Positions 45,041 through 57,115 of a DNA stretch of 64,000 nt are shown here, piece after piece. The position numbers were made by a program, and so were the translations under genes. The stretch is from Dipteronia dyeriana. Its lineage: Eukaryota; Streptophyta; Magnoliopsida; Sapindales; Sapindaceae. The notes beneath the pieces were generated by a model, which did no database searches, had not been told where the DNA came from, and saw only the letters and a list, made by a program, of their open reading frames with translations. Where the stretch lies: NCBI GenBank assembly GCA_032871835.1, contig CM065303.1:54412597-54476596 (forward strand), in the 5' to 3' direction. Every line of letters starts with the position of its first letter. Position 1 is the stretch's first letter.

Positions 45041-46888
45041 CACAAGGCATCTAGGTGATCATGAATGCAAAACGCAAACAAGCACACAACATAGAATTCT
45101 ATGATCAAAACATCCTATGGAAAATACTAGACATGAGCATGATTGCGCAAATCACATATAGTCTAGTTTATCATGCATGAGTAGTAAATCTAGATTATGT
45201 AAGATATGATCAACATTAATCAAAAACTAGATTCATGCATATATCTAAACTTGAATCACAAGATATGGTCAACAAATCACAAGATCAAGTTTAAATCACA
45301 AAAACCTAAAACATGCTAAAATCATATGACAATGTCAAATAGATCTAAGAATAAGTTCTAGAGCATATTCATAATCATAGATTCAACAAATCACATGAAT
45401 AGCTCAAAAGAGCATAAGCACATGTATTATATGAGAATTTTGGCCAAGATAGCCTTATACATGTGATGAACTATTTTTCACAAAATCAATCAATCAAAGA
45501 TCACAAAATAGTCCTAGAATTAAACTAGCACAATACAATCCCAAACATGTGATAACATAGGCAAAATCAAAACCTAACTCAACATGAATGATTTCAATTG
45601 AAATTCAACCTAGCTTTAAAAGTGTTCAAAACACAAATCAAAACACTGACAATATACAAATATATATAGAAGAAGAAAACCCAAGGCAATTGACCAAGTT
45701 TTACAAGAAAACTTAGAGAGAAAATCAATACCTTAGTTGATCTAGGTGTAGTCCCGTTTTTGTATGATTATACACCAAACACAGCAGAAAAATTAACTCA
45801 AACCTTCATAGAAAAGATGGAGGATGAATAGATGAACACTCTCAACTTCAAATCACTCAAATCGGAGTTCAAATGAAGAAGTTATGGTGTTTGGAAGGTG
45901 ATACAATTTAGAGAGAAAGTTTTGCACACTTGATTTGAATTTCTTCTTAGAATGAAATGTGAGAGGGAGAGAGTTTATAAAGAAGAGGGATAAGAATGAA
46001 TTATGAAAAGACCAAACTACCTTTTAGAGCCCAAGAATGTATGCTGCCCTAGATGGAGCATGGGCATCTCGGGCCAGCAAGCATTCTGTCCCGAGATGGC
46101 CACGCGCCATCTCGGTAAAGATTGCTTAGATGCAATCTTTTTCTCTCGTGCTCCCTTCGCGTTCTTCGACCGTTCTCCGGCCTACGAACTCGGAATTCGA
46201 ATCCGTTTGCAGATTACGAACAGAAACTCTCACACAGACATGGAAATATAAGATACTCAACCCAAAATATAATAATTCAACTTGATATATGAAGACGAAA
46301 ACAGTGTATGAAACATGAGTTGAAAGTATAGTATCTTTTGACTTTGAACTTGAAATCAATAGTATGAGTAACCGAACTGAACGGAACTCAATCAAGAATG
46401 ATTTAAGACTAAATCCAAGTTCAATATCCATGTTATACAAACATATACACACACAAACACAATTCTCACTAGATTGCAAACTACATAGAGATAGTTTTCA
46501 ATCATGCATATTCCAAAGCATGTTATTTCCAAACCAATGCATGAGCATTCATCATAAAGTGTGTGAATATGTTATACATGGTGCACAACGATGCAGGGAC
46601 ATATATGAATGAATTGTATGTGTGTGCCTATAATGGTGCTCAACGATGCAGGGACACAAATGTATGATATGTGTGTGTGTGCCTAAGCCTTGTAAGAGAA
46701 AGATAAGATCTTAGTATACCTTTGTAGAAACAAATTGCATCCTTTCTCTTTGAAGACTTAGAACTTGCTTTGACTTGTTGTTTCTTCTTCCTTGAAGCTT
46801 GAATCATCATGAACCTAAACAACTAAGTCATTACAAGTAAACATCATTTTGATATGGAATTCATGCCAACACAAACTAAAACCTAACA

Positions 46889-46905
46889 ATCTCTCCCTTT
46901 GGCAA
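46889..46905 (-). other. Element H polypurine tract
   Basis: Minus-strand GCCAAAGGGAGAGAT directly before the 3' LTR. A further GAAGGGGAGATACATG lies at about 47150-47166 and TCAAGGGGGAGCATTG at about 48645-48660 (both minus). Confidence 0.85.
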
Positions 46906-47356
46906 ATTCCGTGTCCAAACACCTATACATTTACTACAAATATAAAAATGAAGATAGGTCACAAAATCACTCCCTCACATTACAATGAGTAAGATTCATA
47001 TAACTAAATTTCACCAACTCTTGAACTTCATCTTGATCTTCTCTTGAAGCAACCTACAAATCATCTCAAAGCACAATGCATATACAAGAGAAAAACAACA
47101 AATGGCAACATATAATATGGATACGAATATACAATTAAGTCCACAAATACATGTATCTCCCCTTCAATACATTCCAAATACAAGAATTCTTAACCGAATC
47201 TTAAGACTAATTATTACAAGCCATTGAAAGTCCAAAAGTTCACAAAAATAACATAAAAAGGAAACTAAGTAACTAGCAATTCATAACAACTCTTTCTCCC
47301 CATTTTTGACATGAAATTATGCCAAAAGGTAAGAAACATACCATGAGACTCAAATA

Positions 47357-48366
47357 CTAGCTACTAGATCCACCAAAGAAAGATGTGCGTGTAGTTGAAC
47401 TAACATAATGCTTGAGAGGTGGTCTTGAACTTGATGCAATACACTCCTCCAACTCTTTTATTCTAGCATCTTGTTTTTCAACTATAGCACTAAGCTTATG
47501 AACCTTCTTCTTCAAATGCAAAGCCCAATCCGGAAGAATGTTTATACTAGTCTCTTGACAATCAACTTGTGAACTAAAAAGTCCAAAAGTATCACATGTC
47601 TTACCCTTATCCTTATATGACATGTATGACACACGTTTATCACTATACTTTTCCAAGGGTTGTACCAACATATCATCTCCACTACTTTGAACACCACGAC
47701 CTAAACACAAAGAAGTTATAAACCCCGGTAATGCAAGCTTCTTATCTCCTCTAGTTGAGAAAGCCACGTTATCTAAATAAAACATAAGCAAATCCCCAAG
47801 GTTTATAAATTGATAGTCACTAAGGCATATACTATTTTGATATTGTCTTTATTCAACTCGGTTGAATTCGAAGATCCAATAATATTTGTGCAAATGAAAA
47901 GATGCCAAAATACACTTGCCTTAGTTAGCTCATGTTGACTAATATATGCTCTTCATTTCCACTCAAAAGAAGCATTGTCACATAGAGTTCTACCCATGAT
48001 ATTAAGATTCTCAATGATATCAACATCTAGAAAGTTTTAATCAAAATCACTAGATAGCCTAAGAAATTTGTTAATGTTTACAGGATTAACTCTAAACACA
48101 ACACCCCTAACATCCATCAAAGCATCCAATAAGGTGGCACTCTCTCTATATTCATGATAAAATTCTCTAACAATAGTGTCATTCACTATTCCTAGCATGC
48201 TCACCCAAGATTCCCAATTTCTATCCTTAATGCATTTAAGAACATAACAATCTTTACATTTACCTAAGTCAATGCCTCTCTCTTGAAATATCTTCTTAGT
48301 TGCAAAGATCCTTAAATCCTTTGACCTTGAAGCTTTGGATCTCTTTGAGGTTGACTTGGCTTTCAT
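47357..48366 (-). pseudogene. Env-like / 'putative plant transposon protein' ORF of element H
   Basis: Starts at 48366 with a basic Ser/Lys-rich tail (KAKSTSKRSKASRSKDLRIF), then FQERGIDLGKC, NWESWVSMLG, IVREFYHEYRESATLLDAL, VRGVVFRVNPVNINKFLRL, a stop at 48037, more of the same domain in broken frames (HELTKASVFWHLFI about 47930; STELNKDNIKIVYALVT about 47860), and from 47791 LPGFITSLCLGRGVQ followed by a C-terminal coiled coil (LKKKVHKLSAIVEKQDARIK). This order (REFY, V+GV...I..F+.L, L...L..GRGV) matches the domain annotated as putative plant transposon protein in Athila-like env/ORF products. Function unknown. Inactivated by stops. Confidence 0.7.
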
Positions 48367-48599
48367 AACGGGGATTCAATTGATTTCCACTTCCGGTATC
48401 TTTAGTTCTTCCCATTTGTTCTTGTGAAATAAGATGCTATAAACATACAAAAGTGAGTGAAAGACAAAACAAGCTTGTTAGTCACAAATATATAAAACAA
48501 TGACGTATGACTTAAGAATGAATCATCATGCAAGAAAAAGATAGTGAGTAATATCTTACAAGTATCATTAAGTCAAAATATGCCAACATGTAACAAAAT

Positions 48600-49580
48600 G
48601 AAGCATGTGAACATATCATAAAAGAGAACAATGTCTAGCATACAATGCTCCCCCTTGATAAATGCCATGACTAAGATTGATGATAGCATAAGGTTCACAA
48701 GGAAGTTCACACAATCACACATTCAAGCAATTTAAAGAAATATCAACAAAATAAGCTTCATATGCTAAGAGAGATACACAAAGATTTTTCAAGTTCTATA
48801 ATAATTCTTCAACAATTGCAAAGATATCATCATACTCATAAACAAAGTGTGTGTGAGAGAGATATGCTTCAAATATTTATCAAGAAGTAGGTTGATAATC
48901 AACATGCAAACAATTTCCAACAACTATTCATCTTAAGCTTTTTCCATAAAAAGTCAAGCTGATTATCATCCGGAATTTTTTACTTTTAATAGAATAGATT
49001 TTCAACATATAAGCGTGTGTGTGCATGTGGCTCGTCATCCCATTTCTGTTTTTCAACCCGAGCTCATTTGATTTTAAACTAAACTCCTTTTTAAGCCTTC
49101 CTCCTTTTCTTTTTAGGCTTTGAATCAAATATTTTTTTTTATTGATTTCATTTCAACATTTCTTTGATTTTTCCATTTTTTTTTACATAAACAAAAATTC
49201 ACTTCATGACGGCTTTCACTCATCACAATGGTGTAGCTCTTTCCAACATTGGGTAGCTTTTACAACCAAGGTGTGTAGCCCTTTTCATGAAGGTGCTCGT
49301 TGAGTTCTATGTAATTGCCGAAGCAAAATGGATACTAACCATAGGTCATTTTAAATGTACTTAAGCACAAAAACTTCAAGATGTATCCAATGTTTACATA
49401 TTAGTAAACTCAATCTACTAGCAAAACTTAGAAGAAAAGCAAGGTGCAAATTTTAGAAAATAAAGATTTTATGGCTCATAAGCACATGATCTAAGAGCAA
49501 TAAGTAGAGACTTATTCAAGATCATTACTTCTCTAATGAGTAGCTTTCAAAGAATATGAAGCTCATATTTTCACATCAAA
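48600..49580 (-). other. Conserved non-coding internal region, element H
   Basis: Counterpart of 19439-20430 in element A. Shared blocks include minus-strand 'gaaagccgtcatgaa' (about 49207), 'aacagaaatgggatgacgag' (about 49040) and 'tcttagatcatgtgcttatg' (about 49475). Confidence 0.75.
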
Positions 49581-50064
49581 GTTAAGATCAATGTGAACAA
49601 TATCATTATTAGATCCTAAAATAGCAAATGTCAATGAGAACCATATGTATACTATACAAAATTCTCTAATATGACATGCTATGAGATGTATGTCAAAAAT
49701 TGAGTCAAACGATGAATATCTAAGAGAATATGCATTAGAGTATAGAGATAGCTTTTTGTACATTATATTCACCAAATATCATACTTCCGCTCTTTTTATG
49801 AGCACTCTTGCCTTGAATGTCCTCATGACACCAAGTTGACAATGTTTCACAACAAGATTATAAAAAGCATAATATCTCAACTCAATCAACATATATAACA
49901 AAAGAACTTCTTCAAAGTTAATCAACAAATTTTTACCATCATAACAATCATGATGTGAGATAACCTAGTTCATATCAATACATGGAGTATTCAAAGCTAG
50001 CAAGCAAGAATTCTCAACACAATTGATATATAGCCTCAAAGCTATCTCAAATGTGCTTCTAATA

Positions 50065-50319
50065 TTAGTGATAAGAGCACTCACCCATGAACCACTTGTT
50101 CTTGGGTGTACCTACACAAACATTTCCAATATCATCCTTGACAACAATGTTAAATTTAGAGTAAAGTCCTTCAATGACTTGATTAACAAGAATATCATTA
50201 ACACACTCTTCCTTAACATTTTCAACACAAGCTTTGTCAAGTTGAACAAGATTAGAATTCTTTATACTCCATAACTTTTTCTCATGCTTAGCAAAATTAT
50301 CATGTTTCTCAACTTTCAA
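50065..50319 (-). pseudogene. Conserved domain after Gag, element H
   Basis: 84-residue frame with VNDILVNQVIEGLYSKFNIV and VCVGTPKNKWFM. It lies just after the second knuckle region, as in elements A and G, and shares their ILV/GL.S/VCVG pattern. Function unknown. Confidence 0.55.
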
Positions 50320-50379
50320 GGCCTTAGCATGTTCAAGTTGAAGTTTAATTTCCTTATCCCTAGATTCATTTCCTAATTT

Positions 50380-52119
50380 GCATTTTTCAATATATTTATA
50401 TCACCTAGGCTTAATGTGACCTAATGTGTTGCAATAATGGCAAATTGGAATAAAATATGAAATTGTACCTTTTGGAGTTGAACTAGCTTAACTAGGAGTT
50501 TACAAAGATACCTTGTTCGCCAACTTCTTCTTGGCTTTTGATCTTCTCTTCTTGTGTTGTTTCTTATCAATCACGACTTCATCAAAGTGTGTAGGAAGTG
50601 GTGCTTCCAAGAGCTCCTCTTCAACTACCAAGTCGTCTTCACCACTATGAGAGTTAACAAGATTCCTAACACTAGACACACTAACCGAATCATTCACTAA
50701 ATCCTTGATAGCCTCCTTAGCCGTGTCTATCTCTTCCATCAATTCTTGTTCTCTCTTCTTCAAAGAAGATATCACATTATCCTTCTCAAGGTTAATCATT
50801 TCAAGTTCTCTAAACTTCTTCATAATATCACCTTTTTCACCAAGAAGTCTATGAGTAACAACCACAAACTCATCTAGTTGCTTCTTGATCAAATCATCAT
50901 TCTCAACTACTTCTCTTTGAGCATTGTCTCTAGCTTCTTCAAGCTTTTCTATCTTTTTCAACAACTCAAGATTAGTAGGAATGGAACTAGAGCATCCATC
51001 ATGATTTTCATCAAGGTTCTTGTTCAAAGATATTGTACTACCAACATCTAGTGAAGAATGAGAAGTCGTTAGAGCTATAAAGTTGCTCACCGACTCTTGA
51101 TCACTTGAAGACTCACTACTAGAGCTCTCATTGTCACTAGAATTATCATCACTCCAAGTAACTGCTAACACTTTGCCTTTCTTGTCTTTCTTAGATGGCT
51201 TCTTGGTGCACTCACTAGCAAAGTGACCAAAACCTTGACAATTATAGCATTGAACCTCTTTTTTGTTCATGGCTTGACTATTCTTCACAATCCTTGGAGA
51301 TGATGTTCTCTTGACTCCTTTTTCCTTAGAAGACTTGCCTTTTGTTTTGGCATTCTTCTTTAGAAACTTCTTGAACCTTCTAACCAAGAGTGCCATTTCT
51401 TCATTTTCATCATCACTCTCCTCCTCAATAGCATTGAAAGCAATTCCCTTACTCTTGATCTTTGGCTTTAAGCACATGTCATAAGTTTGGAGAGACCCAA
51501 GCAACTCATCGATGTTCATAATATCCACATTATTGCTTTCCTCAATAGCCGTCACCTTTGATTTAAATCTCTTAGGAAGAGACCTAACGATTTTCAAATT
51601 TAAACGCTCTTTTGAGATAAGTACTCCAAGTGCTTGACATTAGTTAGCAATATTAAGAAGCCGGAATTGGAAGTCTTCGAACTTTTCTTCCACACCTATA
51701 CTTAAACCTTCAAATTGTGATGCCAACATTTGAAGCCTCGATTTCTTCACCGCTAAGGTTCCTTCATTAGTAACTTGGAGAGTATCCCAAGCTTCCTTTA
51801 CGGATTCAAGATTTTGGATGTAGCAGAATTGATGCCAATCAACTCCTCCAAAGATGGCATTCATAGCACGATGGTGCCATTTTGCAACCTCAAACTCATT
51901 GGTTGTCCATTCACTTCTTGGCTTGAGTATCATGGTTCCATCCTCTAAAACCTTGGTAGGAGGACTATAACCTCCTTCAACTACCATCCAAGCCCTTTCA
52001 TCAATAAAGTGGATGTAGGCTTTCATCCTCAACTTCCAATACCTATAGTTAATGCCATGAAGTAATGGTGGCCTAGTATTTGAGGTTCCTTCCGCCATTA
52101 CATCATCTTGTAAACCCAT
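50380..52119 (-). pseudogene. gag: Element H gag (Sirevirus type, two zinc knuckles)
   Basis: 52119-51640: copia Gag N-domain (GINYRYWKLRMKAYIHFIDE, FEVAKWHHRAMNAIFGG, VKEAWDTLQVTNEG, KFEDFQFRL). After a break, 51597-50500 (365 codons, open): RSLPKRFKSKVTAIEES, EEMALLVRRFKKFLKK, knuckle 1 CYNCQGFGHFASEC (about 51250), an acidic Ser-rich segment, a coiled coil (LLKKIEKLEEARDNAQREVV; SLKKREQELMEEIDTAKEAI) and a basic tail (KKQHKKRRSKAKKK). Downstream in another frame is knuckle 2 CHYCNTLGHIKPR (about 50450), where a TGA stop stands in place of the last Cys codon. This and B are the most complete gag copies in the window; both lack any pol after them. Confidence 0.88.
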
Positions 52120-52189
52120 GACTTCAAACGCCTTACAAAAACCGTGAAAGTATCACCCCGGACTCACACTAAGTGCAATCTAGTGTCCT

Positions 52190-52203
52190 GCTCTGATACC
52201 AAT
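52190..52203 (-). other. Element H primer-binding site
   Basis: Minus-strand ATTGGTATCAGAGCAG next to the 5' LTR. Confidence 0.92.
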
Positions 52204-54805
52204 TGAAAATACAATCACGGTTAAATGCTCAAGGCTAACCTAGAGGGGGGTGAATAGGTTAGGCACCTTTTTCGACTCCCTTAAAAACAAACAAAAGTTT
52301 GTCCCTCAAGATTGCTTGTATCACAATATATATATTAATTAAAGACAATTAATCAATATATAAACACAAGTAAAGTGTGATACAAACTAGTAATTGTAAC
52401 ACATACACAATCTATATTATAAAGAGGAAGTCAACATACATAAATAGTTCTATCCACAATACAAATATTAGAGAGATAGGGATAGAGAAAAGTTGACACA
52501 AGATATAACGTGGTAAACCTCCGAAGAGGAAACATCCACGGGCTAGCAGCCACCGGCAAACAAAATCCACTAGTAGATAAGACAAGTACAATCTCTCAAG
52601 TGACCTCTTCACCTATAAACTACCCTCCTATCCTACTCTAGAAGTTGTCGCCCTATGATCAACAATCTGAGGCTTCACACCTTTTATCAAGACTTCATTG
52701 TTTACCTTATCCGGATCTTCACAACCCAAGGCAAGACTTCTTGCTCAACTATCCGAGTCTTCCCGACTCTAGTCAAGACTTTCTTGCTCACCAATCCGAG
52801 TTCTCCCAACTTTAGGCAAGACTTCTTGCTCGACTGTCCAAGGCTTCACACCTCTAGTCAAGACTTCCTTGCTCGACAATCCGAAGCTTCACACCTCTTA
52901 CCAAGACTTCTTGCTCAACACCATAGGTCTCACACCTATTGTCAAGACTTCCTTCTCACAAGGCATCTAGGTGATCATGAATGCAAAACGCAAACAAGCA
53001 CGCAACATAGAATGCTATGATCAAAACATCCTATGGAAAATACTAGACATGAGCATGATTGCACAAATCACATATAGTCTAGTTTATCATGCATGAGTAG
53101 TCAATCTAGATTATGTAAGATATGATCAACATTAATCACAAACTAGATTCACGCATATATCTAAACTTGAATCACAAGATATGATCAACAAATCACAAGA
53201 TCAAGTTTAAATCACAAAAACCTAAAACATGCTAAAATCATATGACAATGTCAAATAGATCTAAGCATAAGTTCTAGAGCATATTCCTAATCATAGATTC
53301 AACAAATCACATGAATAGCTCAAAAGAGCATAAGCACATGTATTATGTGAGAATTTTGGCCAAGAGGGCCTAATACATGTGATGAACTATTTTTCACAAA
53401 ATCAATCAATCAAAGATCACAAAATAGTCCTAGAATCAAAGCTAGCACAATACAATCCCAAACATGTGATAACATAGGCAAAATCAAAACCTAACTCAAC
53501 ATGAATGATTTCAATTGAAATTCAACCTAGCTTTGAAAGTGTTCAAAACACAAATCAAAACACTGACAATATACAAATATATGTAGAAGAAGAAAACCCA
53601 AGGCAATTGACCGAGTTTTACAAGAAAACTTAGAGAGAATATCAATACCTTAGTTGATCTAGGTGCAGTCCCGTTTTTGTCTAATTAGACACCAAACACA
53701 GCAGCAAAATTAACTGAAACCTTTAGAGAAAAGATGGAGGATGAATAGATGAACACTCTCAACTTCAAATCACTCAAATCGGAGTTCAAATGAAGAAGTT
53801 ATGGTGTTTGGAATGTGAGAATATTTAGAGAGAAAATTCTGCACACTTGATTTGAATTTCTTCTTAGAATGAAATGTGAGAGGGAGAGAGTTTATAAAGA
53901 AGAGGGATAAGAATGAATTATGAAAAGACCAAACTACCCTTAAGAACCCAAGAATGTATGCTACCCGAGATGGAGCGTGGGCATCTCGGGCCAGCAAGCA
54001 TTCTGTCCCGAGATGGACACGCGCCATCTCGGGAAAGATTGCTTAGATGCAATCTTTTTCTCTCGCGCTCCCTTCGCGTTCTTCGACCGTTCTCCGGCCT
54101 CCAAACTCGGAATTCGAATCTATTTACAGATTACGGACCAAAACTCTCACACGGACATGGACATATAAGATACTCAACCCAGAATATAATAATTCAACTC
54201 GATATATGAAGACGAAAACAGTGTATGAAACATGAGTTGAAAGTGTAGTATCTTTTGACTTTGAACTTGAAATCAATAGTATGAGTAACCGAAATGAACG
54301 GAACTCAATCAAGAATGATTTAAGACTAAATCCAAGTTCAATATCCATGTTATACAAACATATACACACATAAATACAATTCTCACTAGATTGCAAACTA
54401 CACAGAGATAGTTTCCAATCATGCATATTCCAAAACATGTTATTTCCAAACCTATGCATGAGCATTCATCTTAAAGTGTGTGAATATGTTATACATGGTG
54501 CACAATGATGCAGAGATACATATGATTGAATTGTTTGTGTGTGTCTATAATGGTGCACAATGATGCAGAGACACAAATGTATGATATGTGTGTGTATGCC
54601 TAAGCCTTGTAAGAGAAAGATAAGGTCTTAGTATACCTTTGTAGAAACAAATTGCATCCTTTCTCTTTGAAGACTTAGAAATTGCTTTGACTTGTTGTTT
54701 CTTCTTCCTTGATGCTTGAATCATCATGAACCTAAACAACTAAGTCATTATAAGTAAACTTCATTTTGATATGGAATTCAAGCCAACACAATCTAAAACC
54801 TAACA
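52204..54805 (-). repeat. Element H 5' LTR
   Basis: Plus-strand view TGAAAATACAATC to AAACCTAACA, 2602 bp, closely similar to the 3' copy. TATA-like minus-strand TTTATAAAC at about 53895 and the CG-rich palindrome CCCGAGATGG/CCATCTCGGG at about 54007-54041. Confidence 0.92.
52655..52970 (-). repeat. Hairpin array of LTR H, 5' copy
   Basis: Same unit order as the 3' copy, with private changes, for example inner GAGTC/GACTC now with loop GGGAA (about 52763). Confidence 0.85.
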
Positions 54806-54810
54806 GAGTG

Positions 54811-55586
54811 TAAATTCAAAAAGTCCAAGGAATTATCTAAGATTCATAAGTCTCTGAATCCTTATGTTCCCCATGTTCCTTTTCCTGCTAGAGTTCAAAG
54901 GAACAAGCTCAATCAATTATTCAAGGAGATCTATAACATCCCGTGAAATGACAATGTCAGTTGCAAACCATGAGGAGATTTATAAGATGCCAGCATATGC
55001 AAAGTATTTCAAGGAGCTCAATTCAAGAAATAGGAAGACTGATTCTCATGAGAAGGTATTAATTCTTGATGAACTAAGTGCAGTACTCCAAAAGAAGTTA
55101 CTCCCAAAACTCAAGGATCCTGGAAGTTTCAATATCACCATCACAGTGGGAGAAACAAGAAAGGAGATAGCCACACTAGATTTAGGGGCAAGCATTAATT
55201 TGATGTCGTATGTTATATACAAGGAGATGGGGTTGGGTGATCTTAAACCAATCAATATGGAGCATTTGCTTGTTGTTCGATCTGTTAGGTATCCTCATGG
55301 AATTGTTAAAGATGTTCTAGTCCAGGTTGGCAAACTCATTATACCTGCAGATTTTACCATATTGGATATGGAAGAAGTAGGTACTCGTGCGAATGACTTA
55401 CCGATTTTTCTCGGTAGACCATCCATATCAACCGTAAAGTCTATCATAGATGTGTATAATGGTAAAGTCTCAATGGTAGTGCTTGATGAGATAATTAATG
55501 TAGACGTTTTTGAATCCTTGAAACATCTGATAAGTAATTTTGATTGTTTCAATATGGAAGTAATAGATCCAGGAGTTTCGCCATAA
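54811..55586 (+). pseudogene. Element F protease region (Athila type)
   Basis: Resumes after H with the linker NPYVPHVPFPARVQRNKL (about 54860), a stop near 54950, then YKMPAYAKYFKELNS, LQKKLLPKLKDPGSF and the aspartic protease core: active-site motif LDLGASINLMSY (about 55180; Leu before Gly, as is common in Athila), IVKDVLVQVGKLIIPADFTI, LGRPSISTVKSIIDV. Ends with a TAA at 55584-55586. Open for about 240 codons. In intact Athila elements RT follows. Confidence 0.85.
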
Positions 55587-56249
55587 TCAATTTCCACTCT
55601 CAAAAGAGGCAAGATCTCACACATCCAACACGATTGTTCAAGTTATAAGAATATGATTGAGCAGCTTACAGAAGATAAACAAATGGTTATGGCTTTCAAT
55701 TCTGACCTAACAACAAAGATCACTAAGCTACTGGAAGAAAAAGAGTCCTCGTTAAGAAAATGTGCAGAACTTTCCTATGAAGTTGAAGAGCTCAAAGAGG
55801 AGTATGCTCAATGGATGAGGCCAACGAAGGCTAAAATTGAACAGATGGATAAAACCCTAGAGATTTTGAAGATTAAGGAGCTTGAAAAAATAGAAAAGCT
55901 TACAAAGATGGAGCAGGAGATCAAACCAAGGGACATGGAAGAAAAGAAACAATTGTCAGATGTCAAGGTCATTGAGGTAAAAAATGATGAGTCAGGTGAT
56001 TCCATCACCCAAATGGAAGATCCAATTCTGAAAAGGAGAATAAAAAATAAAAGGAAACAATCTCAATCAGTGAATAACAGCCACCAAAGAGGTAACATTC
56101 ACAGATTTATCCCAGTTTGTCATTTTTGTAACAGGAAAGGTCACATTCGATCGAGATGCTATGAGTATATGAGACAATGCAAACAAGGGAGAATGAATCA
56201 GGCGAATGCGAATAAAGTATGGATCAGAAAAGATGAACTCAAAAGTTAA
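55587..56249 (+). pseudogene. Sirevirus Gag C-terminus captured in element F
   Basis: Same reading frame as the protease, separated only by the TAA at 55584. From the Met at 55653: a long coiled coil (LTTKITKLLEEKESSLRKCA; LEILKIKELEKIEKLTKMEQ), a basic linker (KRRIKNKRKQSQS), a zinc knuckle CHFCNRKGHIRSRC (about 56115) with all four ligands, CYEYMRQCK, and VWIRKDELKS with a stop at 56249. The knuckle and WIRKDE end align with knuckle 2 and the WIKKDE end of element B gag (26066-26280) and with H (50450). It is foreign to Athila and stands where RT, RNase H and integrase should be. Open for about 199 codons. Confidence 0.85.
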
Positions 56250-56640
56250 GAATGGTGGAACTGATAGGTTGAAGAAAATTGGTGATGAATATGTGGTTAT
56301 TACTTCACCATCAGAACCGTAGTGCTCTCATCCGTCTCGCCTAGACATTAAATAAAGCGCTTAGTAGGAGGCAACTCATCTAGGTTTAATTCTCTTACTT
56401 TTATTTTTACTTATTTTATTTTATTTTATTTTATTTTGAGTCTTAACTAGTGCGTGTCTCAAGATTTCCTTTTAGCTAGAATTGAACATTGACATATTAT
56501 TAGTTTTAGAAATTTATTGAACGACAATGCTAAATTCAGGTTTGGGAGTATCTTGAAGTTTTTTATGACAAGAATAGGTACTTTTAACATATGCATATTT
56601 GAGTTGTGCAGAACAGGTCTAGAAAACATTTATGTCGACC
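56250..56640 (+). other. Remnant of the end of Athila pol and spacer
   Basis: 'gtgctctcatccgtctcgcc' and 'agtaggaggcaactcatctagg' (about 56318-56385) match 'gagctctcatgcgtcatgtcg' and 'ggtgggaggcaacccacctagg' after the integrase stop of element E (6651-6715). So the Athila 3' flank of pol is kept while pol itself is gone. A TTTTA pentanucleotide run lies at about 56405-56435. Confidence 0.7.
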
Positions 56641-57115
56641 ACAACTGGTTGGACCTCTCCCTAGACACATGGCTGGACTGCGGCATTCAAAGCATGAACG
56701 CTTTGTTAACAACCGCTGGTTGGACCGCTCTCTAAGCATAATGTCTGTATCGTGGCCCGACAAGCAATGATCTCCTAGAGTTTTCCGATGGATGAAACGC
56801 TATCCAGGTATATTGTCCACATTGTGGTGAACATTACAGTAATCCTCTAGAATGAACCAATGGTCAGACTGTTCCCAAGGTAACATGTCTGCACCGTGGC
56901 ATTTATAGCTTAACAACTCTGGACATCATCGCTGCTTGTACCACTTTAGATACAAAGTTTACGCCGTGGTCCACACCGTTGTATAATAAGTAAAACGACA
57001 CATTTTGAGGTTTCAGAAAAGCAAAATTAGGCATCACTGTTGCTTAGATTGCTGTCTAGGTAAGTGACCCAGACCGCGGTAGGGCACCATTTTGCGCACC
57101 TATATAAGTGCGTGA
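56640..57115 (+). repeat. Degenerate repeats of about 70-80 bp with TATA-like box
   Basis: About six units built on 'ggttggaccgctctctaagc', 'atgtctgtatcgtggccc', 'atgtctgcaccgtggcat', 'tttacgccgtggtcca' and 'gacccagaccgcggtag', followed by CCTATATAAGTGCG at about 57098. They resemble the U3 repeats of the same element's LTR (33430-33540). They stand upstream of the env-like ORF. Confidence 0.65.

Larger units (their letters stand above)
44237..46888 (-). repeat. Element H 3' LTR
   Basis: Plus-strand view TGAAAATACAATCACGG to AAACCTAACA, 2652 bp. Contains a (TA)n run (44363-44419) much longer than in the 5' LTR, the hairpin array (44738-45040), a TATA-like element (minus-strand TTTATAAAC, about 45975) and the CG-rich palindrome (about 46070-46120). 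Confidence 0.92.
44237..54805 (-). mobile_element. Element H: pol-less Sirevirus-like element with env-like ORF
   Basis: Minus strand; LTRs 44237-46888 (3') and 52204-54805 (5'), perfect target duplication GAGTG (44232-44236 and 54806-54810). Order: primer-binding site, gag with two knuckles, a conserved unknown domain, a conserved non-coding region also in element A, a polypurine motif, an env-like/plant-transposon-type ORF, polypurine tract. No protease, integrase, RT or RNase H signal. It sits between gag and protease of element F. Confidence 0.9.

Noticed and set aside
44739..45104. 121-residue frame with repeated 'QDFL/SCQDFLA' motifs, and similar frames at 41227-41559, 30302-30502 and 52655-53020
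   Set aside because: These frames are translations of the hairpin arrays, on the antisense strand of the elements. The repeats explain the periodic protein, and the base pairing rather than the codons is what is conserved.
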